Below are positions 43,762 to 52,648 of a stretch of DNA of 64,000 bases, piece after piece. The position numbers were made by a program, and so were the translations under genes. Below the pieces are notes generated by a model. The model saw nothing but the letters and a program-made list of their open reading frames with translations. It was not told where the DNA came from and did no database searches. The stretch's first letter is position 1; the number at the start of each line of letters is the position of its first letter. The stretch comes from an uncultured Clostridium sp. (lineage in GTDB: Bacteria; Bacillota; Clostridia; Clostridiales; Clostridiaceae), in NCBI GenBank assembly GCA_900548455.1, contig URKQ01000002.1:170114-234113 (forward strand). Reading direction: 5' to 3'.

Positions 43762-44196
43762 TTAGTATTTTAACTCTAATACTTCTGGCTTTTGAGCATG
43801 GTTTTTGTGCTCTGGTCCTGCATATACAGTTAGTTTCTTAGCCATTTTTCTTCCAAGAACTCCCTTTGGAAGCATTCTTCTTACAGCTTCTTCAAATACA
43901 AACTCTGGCTTTTTAGCTAAAGCTTCTTTGTAAGGTATTTCTTTTAATCCGCCTGGATATAATGAATGATGTCTTAACATCTTTTGATCTAATTTCTTAC
44001 CAGTTAATACTATTTTCTCTGCATTAACTACTATTACATAATCTCCAGTATCTACATTTGGAGTAAATTCTGGTTTATTTTTTCCTCTTAATATAGATGC
44101 AATTTGACTTGCTGCTCTACCTAGAGTCATTCCTTCAACGTCTACTACATACCATTTTCTTTGTATTTCATTTGGTTTAGCTAAGTATGATTTCAT
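43762..44196 (-). CDS. rplM: 50S ribosomal protein L13
   Basis: 144 residues; RKWYVVDVEGMTLGRAASQIA and RMLPKGVLGRKMAKKLTVYAG are diagnostic. An early-assembly 23S-binding protein. Preceded by a structured leader and a consensus promoter, so its level may be set autogenously. Confidence 0.98.
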   Translation of the reverse strand: MKSYLAKPNEIQRKWYVVDVEGMTLGRAASQIASILRGKNKPEFTPNVDTGDYVIVVNAEKIVLTGKKLDQKMLRHHSLYPGGLKEIPYKEALAKKPEFVFEEAVRRMLPKGVLGRKMAKKLTVYAGPEHKNHAQKPEVLELKY

Positions 44197-44288
44197 CTTA
44201 CTACCTCCCTGGTTTTTTTTACAATTATAATTCTATGTTGAAGATCCGGGGCTTTGGACCTTATACACGATTATTTCTCATACAAACA
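44197..44288 (-). ncRNA. Candidate L13 leader (5' UTR of rplM-rpsI)
   Basis: About 90 nt between the predicted start site and the rplM ATG. AAGGTCC pairs with GGATCTT around an AAAGCCCC loop. In other Firmicutes L13 binds its own leader. The assignment here rests on position and this stem, not on a model search. Confidence 0.5.
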
Positions 44289-44293
44289 AATTT

Positions 44294-44322
44294 ATTATAA
44301 TACAATTTGCCGGGTGTGTCAA
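44294..44322 (-). promoter_or_regulatory. Consensus promoter of rplM-rpsI
   Basis: Minus-strand TTGACA (44322-44317), 17-nt spacer, TATAAT (44299-44294): a perfect sigma-A promoter just after truA. It makes rplM-rpsI independent of the upstream operon. Confidence 0.85.
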
Positions 44323-44337
44323 CGTTTTTTATATTCA

Positions 44338-45072
44338 CTAATAATAAACTTCAATTAAACACAATCCCTGTGCTGGACTAGTTGGTCCAGCTTTACTTCT
44401 ATCCTTGCATTCTATAATATTCTTCATTTCATTCGAGCCAATCTTTCCACTGCCAACATCTAATAATGTCCCTACAATAATTCTTGCCATATTATATAAA
44501 AATCCGTCAGCTGCAATATATATTTCTATCCTATTATCATGATTTTCTATTTTTAAATCAGTAATAGTTCTAGTACTTGTTTTCACTGAACTTCCTACAT
44601 TTTTAAATGCAGCAAAATCATGAGTCCCCTTTAAAAATTCAGCAGCCTTCTTCATAGCTTCTACATCTAAGTTTCCCTTATAATAATAGCTATAGTTTCT
44701 ATTTAATGGACTTCTACTAACACCATTATGTATAGTATAGCAATACATTTTACCTATAGAGTCATATCTAGCATGAAATTTTTCGCTAACTTCATCACAT
44801 TCAATTACAGCTATGTCCTCAGGTAAATGAAAATTAAGTGCATTCTTAAACTTAACCGTTGGTATTTTACTATTGGTTTTAAAATTGCATACATAGGCTT
44901 TTGCATGAACTTTACTATCTGTTCTACTACACCCTACAACTTCAACATGTTCTTTTGTTAACTTATATATTGCTTCTTCTACAGTGCCTTGAACAGTTAT
45001 ACCTATAGGTTGCTTTTGCCATCCCATATAGTTAGTGCCATCATATTCAAGTTTTAATTTTATATTTTTCAT
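44338..45072 (-). CDS. truA: tRNA pseudouridine(38-40) synthase TruA
   Basis: 244 residues. The catalytic aspartate is in CSRTDSKVHA; the FHARYDSIGKMYCY and FLYNMARIIVGTLLDVG segments are conserved. Modifies positions 38-40 of the tRNA anticodon stem. Follows ecfT by 27 nt, the usual Firmicute arrangement. Confidence 0.95.
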   Translation of the reverse strand: MKNIKLKLEYDGTNYMGWQKQPIGITVQGTVEEAIYKLTKEHVEVVGCSRTDSKVHAKAYVCNFKTNSKIPTVKFKNALNFHLPEDIAVIECDEVSEKFHARYDSIGKMYCYTIHNGVSRSPLNRNYSYYYKGNLDVEAMKKAAEFLKGTHDFAAFKNVGSSVKTSTRTITDLKIENHDNRIEIYIAADGFLYNMARIIVGTLLDVGSGKIGSNEMKNIIECKDRSKAGPTSPAQGLCLIEVYY

Positions 45073-45099
45073 ATATAATCATCCTCGATTATTATTCTT

Positions 45100-45897
45100 T
45101 TAAAATCTCATAAGTATAACTATTCCAGTTAATAATATCATTACAAATATGGCAACATAATCTCTAGATGTTATTTTAGGAATCTTCATTCTAGTTCTTC
45201 CTTCTCCACCTCTATAACATCTAGCTTCCATAGCCATAGCTAGTTCATCGGCTCTCCTAAAAGAACTTATAAATAGTGGTACTAAAAGCGGAATCAAATT
45301 TTTAGCCCTTTGTATGAGGTTTCCACTTTCAAAATCTGCACCTCTAGCTTTTTGAGCTTTCATTATTTTATCTGTCTCATCTATTAGTGTAGGTATAAAT
45401 CTTAAAGCTATAGTCATCATCATAGCTAATTCATGAGCTGGAACCCCTATTTTTTTAAATGGACTTAATAACTTTTCTATAGCATCGGTAAGCTCTATGG
45501 GTGATGTTGTGAGTGTTAACAACGATGTACCTACAATTAAAAATATTAATCTTAATACCATAAATACTGCTGTTATAATACCCTCTTTATATACCTTAAG
45601 AAATCCAAACTGCCACAGCAATTCGTCTCCTCTAGTTAAAAAGACATTAAATAATGCCGTTATTATCATTAAAATAAATATTGGTTTTAAACCTTTATAT
45701 ATATATCTAAGCTGAATTTTTGATATGGCAATAGCCATCATTGTAAACAAAAAAATAACTATATACCCTGAAAAGTCCTTTATTAAAAATAAATCTACAA
45801 TGAATATTAAGGAAAATAATATTTTCACTCTAGCATCTAATTTATGAATAAAAGAATCACCGGGTACATATTGTCCTATTGTAATATCCTTAATCAT
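45100..45897 (-). CDS. ecfT: ECF transporter transmembrane component EcfT
   Basis: 265 residues, four or five transmembrane helices, with coupling-helix motifs containing ARG (KAQKARGADFE) and a related SFRRADELAMAMEARCY. Transmits ATPase movement to the vitamin-binding S subunits. No S-component gene is adjacent, so it is a shared group II module. Confidence 0.93.
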   Translation of the reverse strand: MIKDITIGQYVPGDSFIHKLDARVKILFSLIFIVDLFLIKDFSGYIVIFLFTMMAIAISKIQLRYIYKGLKPIFILMIITALFNVFLTRGDELLWQFGFLKVYKEGIITAVFMVLRLIFLIVGTSLLTLTTSPIELTDAIEKLLSPFKKIGVPAHELAMMMTIALRFIPTLIDETDKIMKAQKARGADFESGNLIQRAKNLIPLLVPLFISSFRRADELAMAMEARCYRGGEGRTRMKIPKITSRDYVAIFVMILLTGIVILMRF

Positions 45898-45928
45898 ATA
45901 TATACCTCCATAAGCATTAAAAAGAGCT

Positions 45929-46780
45929 TCACTTATTTATTATCTGAAGCAACTCTTTTCTAGCCTGTTCTAGTGTAAAAATATCATCTGGAAGATTAAA
46001 TCCTTTTTTATTTAACTCCCTAATTAGATAAGTGACTTGAGGAACTCCTAATCCCACTTTTTCTAATGTTTCAATTTCCCTAAATACCTCATTAGGTTTG
46101 CCATCTAACACACACTTTCCTTCATCCATAACTAAAATTCTGTCTGCAACTTTAGCCACATCTTCCATGCTATGAGATACTAAAATAACTGTCATACCAT
46201 AAGTTTTATGTAACGTACTTATTTGATATAAAATTTCATCCCTACCTTTTGGATCTAAACCTGCTGTAGGTTCATCCAAAATTAAAACTTTAGGTTCCAT
46301 TGCAACTACACCTGCAATTGCTACCCTTCTCTTTTGTCCACCTGATAAATCAAATGGTGATTTATTTTTGTAGGTTTCATAGTCTAAGCCAACAGTTTCC
46401 ATTGCTTTTTTAGCTCTTTGTCTAGCTTCTTCCTCACTTAAACCTAAATTACTTGGTCCAAACATAATATCTTTTTCTACAGTTTCCTCAAAAAGTTGAT
46501 ATTCAGCATATTGAAACACCAATCCAACCTTTTTCCTTATATCTGTAAGTTTTACTCCTGACTGAGTAATATCTACATTATCAACTATGATTTTTCCACT
46601 TGTTGCTTTTAATAATCCATTCATATGTTGAATTAAAGTTGATTTTCCTGATCCTGTATGGCCAATTAATGCTACAAATTCACCATCATCTATATCTATG
46701 GACACATTATCCAGAGCCTTTTTTTCAAATGGAGTATTTGCCATGTATATATGAGTTAATTTTTCTATTTTAATTGACAT
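45929..46780 (-). CDS. ecfA2: ECF transporter ATPase EcfA2
   Basis: 283 residues. Walker A GHTGSGKST, Q-loop in VFQYAEYQLFEE, signature LSGGQKRRVAIAG, Walker B VLILDEPTAGLDPKG and the H-loop LVSHSMEDV. Energises vitamin uptake with EcfA1 and EcfT. Its start overlaps the ecfA1 end by 16 nt. Confidence 0.94.
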   Translation of the reverse strand: MSIKIEKLTHIYMANTPFEKKALDNVSIDIDDGEFVALIGHTGSGKSTLIQHMNGLLKATSGKIIVDNVDITQSGVKLTDIRKKVGLVFQYAEYQLFEETVEKDIMFGPSNLGLSEEEARQRAKKAMETVGLDYETYKNKSPFDLSGGQKRRVAIAGVVAMEPKVLILDEPTAGLDPKGRDEILYQISTLHKTYGMTVILVSHSMEDVAKVADRILVMDEGKCVLDGKPNEVFREIETLEKVGLGVPQVTYLIRELNKKGFNLPDDIFTLEQARKELLQIINK

Positions 46781-47670
46781 AATTCTCTCACCATCTCATC
46801 TATAGTTAATATATTAGTATCAATATTAACTCCTGATTTCTTTAATTCATAAGCTAATTCAGTCATTTGCGGAACATCTAATCCAACATTCTTCATTGTT
46901 TTAACATCTTCAAATACTTCTCGTGGTGTTCCTTCATTTATTACTCTACCTGAATCCATAACATAAATTTTATCAGCTGCTACTGCTTCCTCCATATAAT
47001 GTGTAATAAGAATAATTGTAATTCCTTGATTTCTATTTAAATCAAGAATTGTATCCATTACTTCTTTCCTACCAGAAGGATCTAACATAGCCGTTGGTTC
47101 ATCTAATATTATACATTCTGGACTCATTGCTAATATTCCAGCTATAGCTACCCTTTGCTTTTGTCCACCAGATAAAAGGTGTGGTCCATGTTTTTTATAA
47201 TCAAACATATTTACCCTTTTTAGTGCTGCATCAACACGCCTTCTTATTTCACTAGGCTCTATACCTAAGTTCTCAGGTCCAAATGCAACATCCTCTTCTA
47301 CTATGGTAGCTACAATTTGATTATCTGGATTTTGAAAAACCATTCCTGCCTTGCTTCTAACATTCCAAATGTTTTCTTCATTACTGGTATCATATCCAGC
47401 AACAGTTATCTTACCTTCACTTGGAATTAATAAACCATTTAAATGTTTGGCAAAAGTAGATTTTCCTGATCCATTATGTCCTAGTACAACTACAAACTCA
47501 CCCTTATTTATAGTTATATTAACACCATCTATTGCTAACTTTGTATTTCCTTCACCATCTGGTGGGTAAACATATTTTAAATTTTCACTAATAATTTCGG
47601 GAAAACTTTTTACATCTTCACTAAAACTTTCTTTGCTTTTAAATTCTATGTAATCATTATTAGTATCCAT
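46765..47670 (-). CDS. ecfA1: ECF transporter ATPase EcfA1
   Basis: 301 residues. Walker A GHNGSGKST, signature LSGGQKQRVAIAG, Walker B CIILDEPTAMLDPSG, H-loop LITHYMEEA. Compared with its partner it has about 25 extra acidic residues at the N-terminus (DNNDYIEFKSKES-like), which could be real or an upstream start choice. The ATG follows TGGAGGTATA. Separated from rplQ by a terminator hairpin. Confidence 0.92.
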   Translation of the reverse strand: MDTNNDYIEFKSKESFSEDVKSFPEIISENLKYVYPPDGEGNTKLAIDGVNITINKGEFVVVLGHNGSGKSTFAKHLNGLLIPSEGKITVAGYDTSNEENIWNVRSKAGMVFQNPDNQIVATIVEEDVAFGPENLGIEPSEIRRRVDAALKRVNMFDYKKHGPHLLSGGQKQRVAIAGILAMSPECIILDEPTAMLDPSGRKEVMDTILDLNRNQGITIILITHYMEEAVAADKIYVMDSGRVINEGTPREVFEDVKTMKNVGLDVPQMTELAYELKKSGVNIDTNILTIDEMVRELCQLK

Positions 47671-47719
47671 TTTATACCTCCATTACAGAGTTACCTACTA
47701 TTTCATTCTATAACAAAAT

Positions 47720-47748
47720 GGGGACTAAGTCAGCCTTACTTAATCCCC
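47720..47748 (-). terminator. Terminator after rplQ
   Basis: GGGGATTAAGT pairs with ACTTAGTCCCC around a 7-nt loop on the minus strand, followed by ATTTTGTTAT. It ends or attenuates the ribosomal superoperon before the ecf genes. Confidence 0.7.
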
Positions 47749-47756
47749 TGGAATCA

Positions 47757-48098
47757 TTATACTAATTCTAATACAACGACCTCTGCTCCATCGCCTCTTC
47801 TTGGTCCCATTTTCATTATTCTAGTGTATCCACCATTTCTTTCAGCGTATTTTGGAGCTACATTGTCAAATAAATTTTTAACAACATCCTCTTCTCTAAC
47901 AAATGCAAGCACTTGTCTTCTAGCATGAAGATCTCCTCTTTTTGCTAAAGTTATCATCTTCTCAGCTAATCTTTTTGTTTCCTTAGCTCTAGCTTCAGTA
48001 GTTTCTATTCTACCGTGCTTTAATAAGCTAGTTGTAAGGTTTCTTAGCATCGCCATTCTTTGATCAGTTGGACGTCCTAACTTACGTTGCTGTGCCAT
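47757..48098 (-). CDS. rplQ: 50S ribosomal protein L17
   Basis: 113 residues; RKLGRPTDQRMAMLRNL near the start and GGYTRIMKMGPRRGDGAEV near the end are typical of the short Firmicute form. Binds 23S rRNA near the exit tunnel. Follows rpoA by 12 nt. Confidence 0.98.
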   Translation of the reverse strand: MAQQRKLGRPTDQRMAMLRNLTTSLLKHGRIETTEARAKETKRLAEKMITLAKRGDLHARRQVLAFVREEDVVKNLFDNVAPKYAERNGGYTRIMKMGPRRGDGAEVVVLELV

Positions 48099-48110
48099 AT
48101 CTATACCTCC

Positions 48111-49058
48111 TTACTCTTCGCTAGGTTTAAATCCCAAGCCTAGAGCTTCAAGTTTTTGCTCTACCTCTTCAAGAGATTTCTTTCCTAAGTTTCTTACTTT
48201 CATCATATCATCCATTGATTTTTCTGTTAGTTCTTGAACAGTATTAATTCCTGCTCTCTTTAAGCAGTTAAAGCTTCTAACAGATAAATCAAGTTCTTCT
48301 ATAGTCATCTCAAGAACTTTTTCTTTCTTATCTTCTTCTTTTTCAATCATTATTTCAACATTATCTGCATGATCAGTTAATGTCATAAATAACTTAAAGT
48401 GTTCAATAAGAATTTTAGCTGATAAACCTATTGCTTCATCAGGTCTAATAGTTCCATTTGTCCAAATCTCTATAGTTAATTTATCATAATCTGTGATTTG
48501 TCCTACTCTTGTATTCTCAACATTGAAGTTAACTCTTTTTACTGGAGTGTATATTGAATCAACTGGTATTGTTGAAATTGGCTTATCTTCAGATTTGTTT
48601 TTATTTTGTGAAACATATCCTCTACCACTATTTACATTGATCTCCATATATAGCTTTCCACCCTCATCTATGGTAGCAATATGAATATCTTTGTTAATTA
48701 CTTCAACATCACCATCTGTTTTAATATCTGCGCCAGTAACTTCACATGGACCTTCAGCATCTATATATACTGTTTTAGGACCCTCGCTAGACATTTTCAG
48801 AGCTAATCCTTTAATGTTTAGGATTAGTTCCGCTACGTCTTCTTTAACTCCATGAACAGTTGAAAATTCGTGTAGTACACCATCAATTTTAATCGAATTA
48901 GCGGCAACTCCAGGCAGTGAAGAAAGAAGAATTCTTCTTAATGCATTACCTAAAGTTATACCATAACCTCTTTCTAATGGTTCTACAACAAATCTGCCAT
49001 ATGTACCATCTTCAGCGGTTTCAACACATTCTATTTTTGGCTTTTCAATTTCTAACAT
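48111..49058 (-). CDS. rpoA: RNA polymerase alpha subunit
   Basis: 315 residues. The N-terminal dimerisation domain (~1-228) contains GYGITLGNALRRILLSSLPG. The linker holds a charged EKEEDKKEK stretch. The C-terminal domain (~245-312) has the helix-hairpin-helix RNLGKKSLEEVEQKLEALGL that binds UP elements. Lies between rpsD and rplQ as usual. Confidence 0.98.
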   Translation of the reverse strand: MLEIEKPKIECVETAEDGTYGRFVVEPLERGYGITLGNALRRILLSSLPGVAANSIKIDGVLHEFSTVHGVKEDVAELILNIKGLALKMSSEGPKTVYIDAEGPCEVTGADIKTDGDVEVINKDIHIATIDEGGKLYMEINVNSGRGYVSQNKNKSEDKPISTIPVDSIYTPVKRVNFNVENTRVGQITDYDKLTIEIWTNGTIRPDEAIGLSAKILIEHFKLFMTLTDHADNVEIMIEKEEDKKEKVLEMTIEELDLSVRSFNCLKRAGINTVQELTEKSMDDMMKVRNLGKKSLEEVEQKLEALGLGFKPSEE

Positions 49059-49122
49059 TATATAACCCTCCTTCTAAATTTAGTGGTTTTTATATATCGA
49101 GGGCAACTGATTACATTATTGA

Positions 49123-49743
49123 CTACTTGCTGTATAACTCAACGATTAATGTTTCGTTAACAGGTACATCTATATCTTCTCTTGCTGGTATAGCAACAAC
49201 TTTACCTTCAAATGCTTCTGTAGTTCCTTCTAACCAGTTAGGTAATGTTCTTGGATTTTCAGCAAACACTTTGAATTTCTCAGAAGATCTGCTCTTTTCT
49301 CTTACAGAAATAACATCTCCTGGTTTAACTGAGTAAGAAGCTATATCAACTTTCTTACCATTTACTAAGAAATGACCGTGGTTTACTAATTGTCTAGCTT
49401 CAACTCTTGAGCTTCCGTATCCTAATCTGTAAACTACGTTGTCTAATCTTAATTCTAATAATTTAAGTAGGTTTTCACCTGTAATTCCTCTTTGTTTTTC
49501 AGCTCTTTCATAATACTTTCTGAACTGTCCTTCAAGAACTCCATATATTCTCTTAGCTTTTTGCTTTTCTCTTAATTGAGTTCCATAGTTTGACATTTTC
49601 TTTCTGCTTTGACCATGTTGTCCTGGTGCATAACCTCTTCTAGTAAACGCACATTTCTCAGTAAAGCATCTATCACCCTTAAGGTTAAGCTTTAGGCCTT
49701 CTCTTCTACAAAGTCTGCATGTAGCGCCAGTATATCTTGCCAT
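49123..49743 (-). CDS. rpsD: 30S ribosomal protein S4
   Basis: 206 residues. Retains the zinc-binding form: Cys9, Cys12, Cys26 and Cys31. The S4 RNA-binding domain (LRLDNVVYRLGYGSSRVEARQLV) is intact. A primary 16S assembly protein and possible autogenous repressor of the alpha cluster. ATG 7 nt after AGGAGG-type site. Confidence 0.98.
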   Translation of the reverse strand: MARYTGATCRLCRREGLKLNLKGDRCFTEKCAFTRRGYAPGQHGQSRKKMSNYGTQLREKQKAKRIYGVLEGQFRKYYERAEKQRGITGENLLKLLELRLDNVVYRLGYGSSRVEARQLVNHGHFLVNGKKVDIASYSVKPGDVISVREKSRSSEKFKVFAENPRTLPNWLEGTTEAFEGKVVAIPAREDIDVPVNETLIVELYSK

Positions 49744-49762
49744 TCATTACACCTCCTGTTAA

Positions 49763-50155
49763 TTAAACTCTTCTTCTTTTTGGTGGTCTACAACCATTGT
49801 GTGGGATTGGAGTAACATCTTTAATTAATGTAACCTCTAATCCTGCAGCTTGAAGAGATCTTATTGCAGCTTCTCTTCCTGCTCCTGGTCCTTTTACGTA
49901 AACTTCAACACTCTTTAAACCGTGCTCCATTGCTGCTTTAGCTGCAGTTTCTGCTGCCATTTGAGCTGCAAAAGGAGTACTTTTTCTTGAACCTCTAAAA
50001 CCTAATCCACCAGCACTTGCCCATGACAATGCGTTTCCAGCAGCGTCAGTAAGTGTAACGATGGAATTGTTGAAAGTTGATTTAATGTGTGCAGCACCGT
50101 GCTCAACATTTTTTCTCTCTTTTTTTCTTCTACTTCTAACTTTCTTTTGAGCCAT
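49763..50155 (-). CDS. rpsK: 30S ribosomal protein S11
   Basis: 130 residues; HIKSTFNNSIVTLTD and the C-terminal DVTPIPHNGCRPPKRRRV are diagnostic. Part of the 30S platform. Spaced 15 nt after rpsM. Confidence 0.98.
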   Translation of the reverse strand: MAQKKVRSRRKKERKNVEHGAAHIKSTFNNSIVTLTDAAGNALSWASAGGLGFRGSRKSTPFAAQMAAETAAKAAMEHGLKSVEVYVKGPGAGREAAIRSLQAAGLEVTLIKDVTPIPHNGCRPPKRRRV

Positions 50156-50170
50156 TGTATTCCCTCCTTA

Positions 50171-50539
50171 CTATTTCTTCTTACCTGCTATAGTCTTTTT
50201 AGGACCTTTTCTAGTTCTAGCATTAGTCTTAGTTTTTTGTCCTCTTACTGGAAGACCTTTTCTATGTCTCATTCCTCTATAACATCCGATTTCTCTAAGT
50301 CTCTTTATGTCAAGAGCAATTTGTCTTCTTAGATCACCTTCAACTGTTAAATTCTTATTAACATAATCTCTTATTGCGTTTACTTCGTCTTCAGTTAAAT
50401 CCTTTATTCTTGTATCTGGATTTATACCTGTAGCTTCAAGTATTTCATGAGATTTTGGTAATCCTATACCGTAAATATAAGTTAGACCTATCTCAACTCT
50501 TTTTTCCTTTGGTAGATCAATACCTGCTATTCTTGCCAT
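50171..50539 (-). CDS. rpsM: 30S ribosomal protein S13
   Basis: 122 residues with ARIAGIDLPKEKRVEIGLTYIYGIG at the start and the basic GLPVRGQKTKTNARTRKGP tail. Sits in the 30S head and contacts P-site tRNA and the 50S. Follows rpmJ. Confidence 0.98.
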   Translation of the reverse strand: MARIAGIDLPKEKRVEIGLTYIYGIGLPKSHEILEATGINPDTRIKDLTEDEVNAIRDYVNKNLTVEGDLRRQIALDIKRLREIGCYRGMRHRKGLPVRGQKTKTNARTRKGPKKTIAGKKK

Positions 50540-50579
50540 CTACGATTTACACCTCCTAAGTATATCTACTTACTATTTA

Positions 50580-50693
50580 TTAACCTTGTTTTTGTTTATG
50601 TTTAGGATTTTCACAGATAACCATTACTCTTCCTTTTCTTTTTATAACTTTACATTTTTCACATATAGGTTTAACTGATGGTCTTACTTTCAT
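50580..50693 (-). CDS. rpmJ: 50S ribosomal protein L36 (zinc form)
   Basis: 37 residues read directly from the minus strand: MKVRPSVKPICEKC, then KGRVMVICENPKH and a KQKQG end. The Cys11, Cys14, Cys27 and His32 zinc ligands are present (C+ form). ATG preceded by GGAGGGTTAGCT. Located between infA and rpsM as in other Firmicutes. Confidence 0.95.
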   Translation of the reverse strand: MKVRPSVKPICEKCKVIKRKGRVMVICENPKHKQKQG

Positions 50694-50708
50694 AGCTAAC
50701 CCTCCTTA

Positions 50709-50927
50709 TTACTTATCTCTCCAAGTTATTCTCCCACGAGTCAAATCATATGGAGAAAGTTCTACTGTAACCTTATCTCCTGGTAAAATTCTTATAAAGT
50801 TCATTCTCAATTTTCCAGAAATATGAGCAAGTATTTTATGACCACTTTCTAATTCAACTTGAAAAGTTGCATTAGGAAGAGTTTCTAAAACTACTCCTTG
50901 CATTTCGATTATATCATCTTTTGACAT
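50709..50927 (-). CDS. infA: Translation initiation factor IF-1
   Basis: 72 residues from ATG 50927 (MSKDDIIEMQG), an OB fold ending in SPYDLTRGRITWR. The GAGGAGG site is 13 nt from this ATG, rather far, and an upstream TTG is too close to it; family conservation favours the ATG. Blocks the A site of the 30S during initiation. Confidence 0.95.
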   Translation of the reverse strand: MSKDDIIEMQGVVLETLPNATFQVELESGHKILAHISGKLRMNFIRILPGDKVTVELSPYDLTRGRITWRDK

Positions 50928-50935
50928 AAGGATAA

Positions 50936-51217
50936 TCAAACCTCCTCTATTATATCTTGAACCTGCAAAAATTTTCTTATCTTAGAATTGCTAATCTTCT
51001 CATTAGATAAAATATCAATTCTAATATTTTCAGCCACTATATTTGTAAAAACTAAGTGCTTAATTTTCTTTTTCTTTGGCTTTTCAATTTTTCTAAGGTC
51101 TCCATCTGAAATATAGACATACTTTTCATCAATTATACTTACAATGATAAAGTATTTGTCTTTATCTCTTCCTGCTTTTGAATGCACTACCTTACCTAAA
51201 AGGCTACTATCATCCAC
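50936..51217 (-). CDS. KOW-domain RNA-binding protein (YbzG-like)
   Basis: 93 residues. The N-terminal SLLGKVVHSKAGRDKDKYFIIVS is a KOW motif like that of L14e/L6e; the rest is basic. Found between map and infA in many Firmicutes. Probably binds ribosomal RNA or mRNA, but its role is undefined. Spaced 14 nt after map. Confidence 0.8.
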   Translation of the reverse strand: MDDSSLLGKVVHSKAGRDKDKYFIIVSIIDEKYVYISDGDLRKIEKPKKKKIKHLVFTNIVAENIRIDILSNEKISNSKIRKFLQVQDIIEEV

Positions 51218-51231
51218 TTTCAGTCACCTCA

Positions 51232-51978
51232 TTAGCTCAAAGTTAATATTTCTACGCCATTATTTGTTATGGCTATAGTATTTTCGTAGTGAGCTGATAG
51301 TTTTCCATCAGCTGTTACTACAGTCCATCCATCGGGCATTACTCTTACTTTATGAGTTCCCATATTAATCATGGGTTCAATTGCAAGTACTACACCATGT
51401 ACTAACTTAGGACCTTTTCCTGCAACACCGTAATTAGGAACTTGAGGATCTTCATGCATAGATTTTCCTATGCCGTGTCCAACAAAATCCCTAACCACTG
51501 AATATCCATGAGATTCAGCATGCTTCTGAATTGCTGCTGATATATCCGTAAGCCTATTTCCAATTATAGCCTTTTCAATTCCCTTAAAGAAAGATTGTTT
51601 AGTGACATCTATTAGATGTTGTGCTTCCTTAGAAATATTTCCTACTGGAAAAGTACGTGCCGCATCTCCATGATAACCATTGAGTATGGCACCACAATCC
51701 ACACTAATTATATCTCCTTCTTTTAACATAGCATTTTTAGGAATACCATGTATAACAACATCATTTATTGATGCGCATATAGAAGCGGGAAAGCCTCCAT
51801 ATCCTTTAAACGAAGGGATAGCTCCTTGTGATCTTATGAACTCTTCAGCCAGCCTGTCAATTTCTGCAGTGGTTATTCCTGGTTTAATTACCTTTTCTAT
51901 CATTGCTAGGGTATCGGCAACAACCTTACCAGCACTTCTCATATATTCTAGTTCTGTGTCACTTTTAACATTCATCAC
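51232..51978 (-). CDS. map: Methionine aminopeptidase, type I
   Basis: 248 residues. Metal ligands appear in SVDCGAILNGYHGDAART (two Asp), GHGIGKSMHEDP (His), AIEPMIN (Glu) and HYENTIAI (Glu). Removes the initiator methionine. The start (GTG 51978 or ATG 51975) lies inside the end of adk, overlapping by about 14 nt. Confidence 0.95.
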   Translation of the reverse strand: MMNVKSDTELEYMRSAGKVVADTLAMIEKVIKPGITTAEIDRLAEEFIRSQGAIPSFKGYGGFPASICASINDVVIHGIPKNAMLKEGDIISVDCGAILNGYHGDAARTFPVGNISKEAQHLIDVTKQSFFKGIEKAIIGNRLTDISAAIQKHAESHGYSVVRDFVGHGIGKSMHEDPQVPNYGVAGKGPKLVHGVVLAIEPMINMGTHKVRVMPDGWTVVTADGKLSAHYENTIAITNNGVEILTLS

Positions 51979-52627
51979 TATCTATCGCTCCTAAGATACC
52001 AACGATATCTTCAAAAACATTCTCAATAGCTTTTGTGCCATCAACCTCAGATAACAAATTCTTTTCTCTATAAAATTTGATTAGTGGTTGAGTTTGTGCA
52101 TCATAAACTTCAAGTCTTTCACTTACTGTCGCTTCATTATCATCAGCTCTTTGTATAACATCATTACCACAGACATTACATATTCCTTCAACATTTGTAG
52201 GATTATACTTTACGTGATAACTGGCTCCACAAGTGGTACATACACGTCTTCCTGTCATTCTATCTATAATAAAACTCTTTGGAACATCAATTAATAAAGC
52301 TGTATCAAGTTTAGTTTCCATATCTTTTAACAAAGTTTCTAGAGCTTCTGCTTGATTAACAGTTCTTGGAAAGCCATCTAGTAAGAATCCATTTTGACAA
52401 TCATCTTGCTTTAACCTATCTTTAATAAGGTCTATTGTTAATTCATCTGGTACTAAATGACCCTTATCAATGTACCCTTTAGCTTTAATTCCTAGTGGAG
52501 TACCATTAGAAATATTAAATCTAAATATGTCTCCAGTCGAAATATGTGGTATAGAGTATTTATTAGAGATTGACTTTGCCTGTGTTCCTTTTCCGGCTCC
52601 AGGAGGACCTAATAAAATTATATTCAC
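51965..52627 (-). CDS. adk: Adenylate kinase (zinc-lid form)
   Basis: 220 residues. P-loop GPPGAGKGTQA, LLDGFPRT, and a lid with two CxxC pairs (CTTCGASYH and CNVCGND) that bind zinc, as in Gram-positive long-form enzymes. Interconverts ADP with ATP and AMP. In the secY-adk-map order typical of the spc region. Confidence 0.96.
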   Translation of the reverse strand: MNIILLGPPGAGKGTQAKSISNKYSIPHISTGDIFRFNISNGTPLGIKAKGYIDKGHLVPDELTIDLIKDRLKQDDCQNGFLLDGFPRTVNQAEALETLLKDMETKLDTALLIDVPKSFIIDRMTGRRVCTTCGASYHVKYNPTNVEGICNVCGNDVIQRADDNEATVSERLEVYDAQTQPLIKFYREKNLLSEVDGTKAIENVFEDIVGILGAIDSDEC

Positions 52628-52648
52628 TAGTATCGACTCCTCTATTTA

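Noticed and set aside
44373..44390. A CTGGAC/GTCCAG dyad resembling the GntR operator
   Set aside because: It lies inside the truA coding sequence at the conserved GPTSPAQG codons, and it differs in spacing from the operator at 38983-39006.
48917..49336. A 139-codon plus-strand frame opposite rpoA and rpsD
   Set aside because: Antisense across two universal genes, with no domain.
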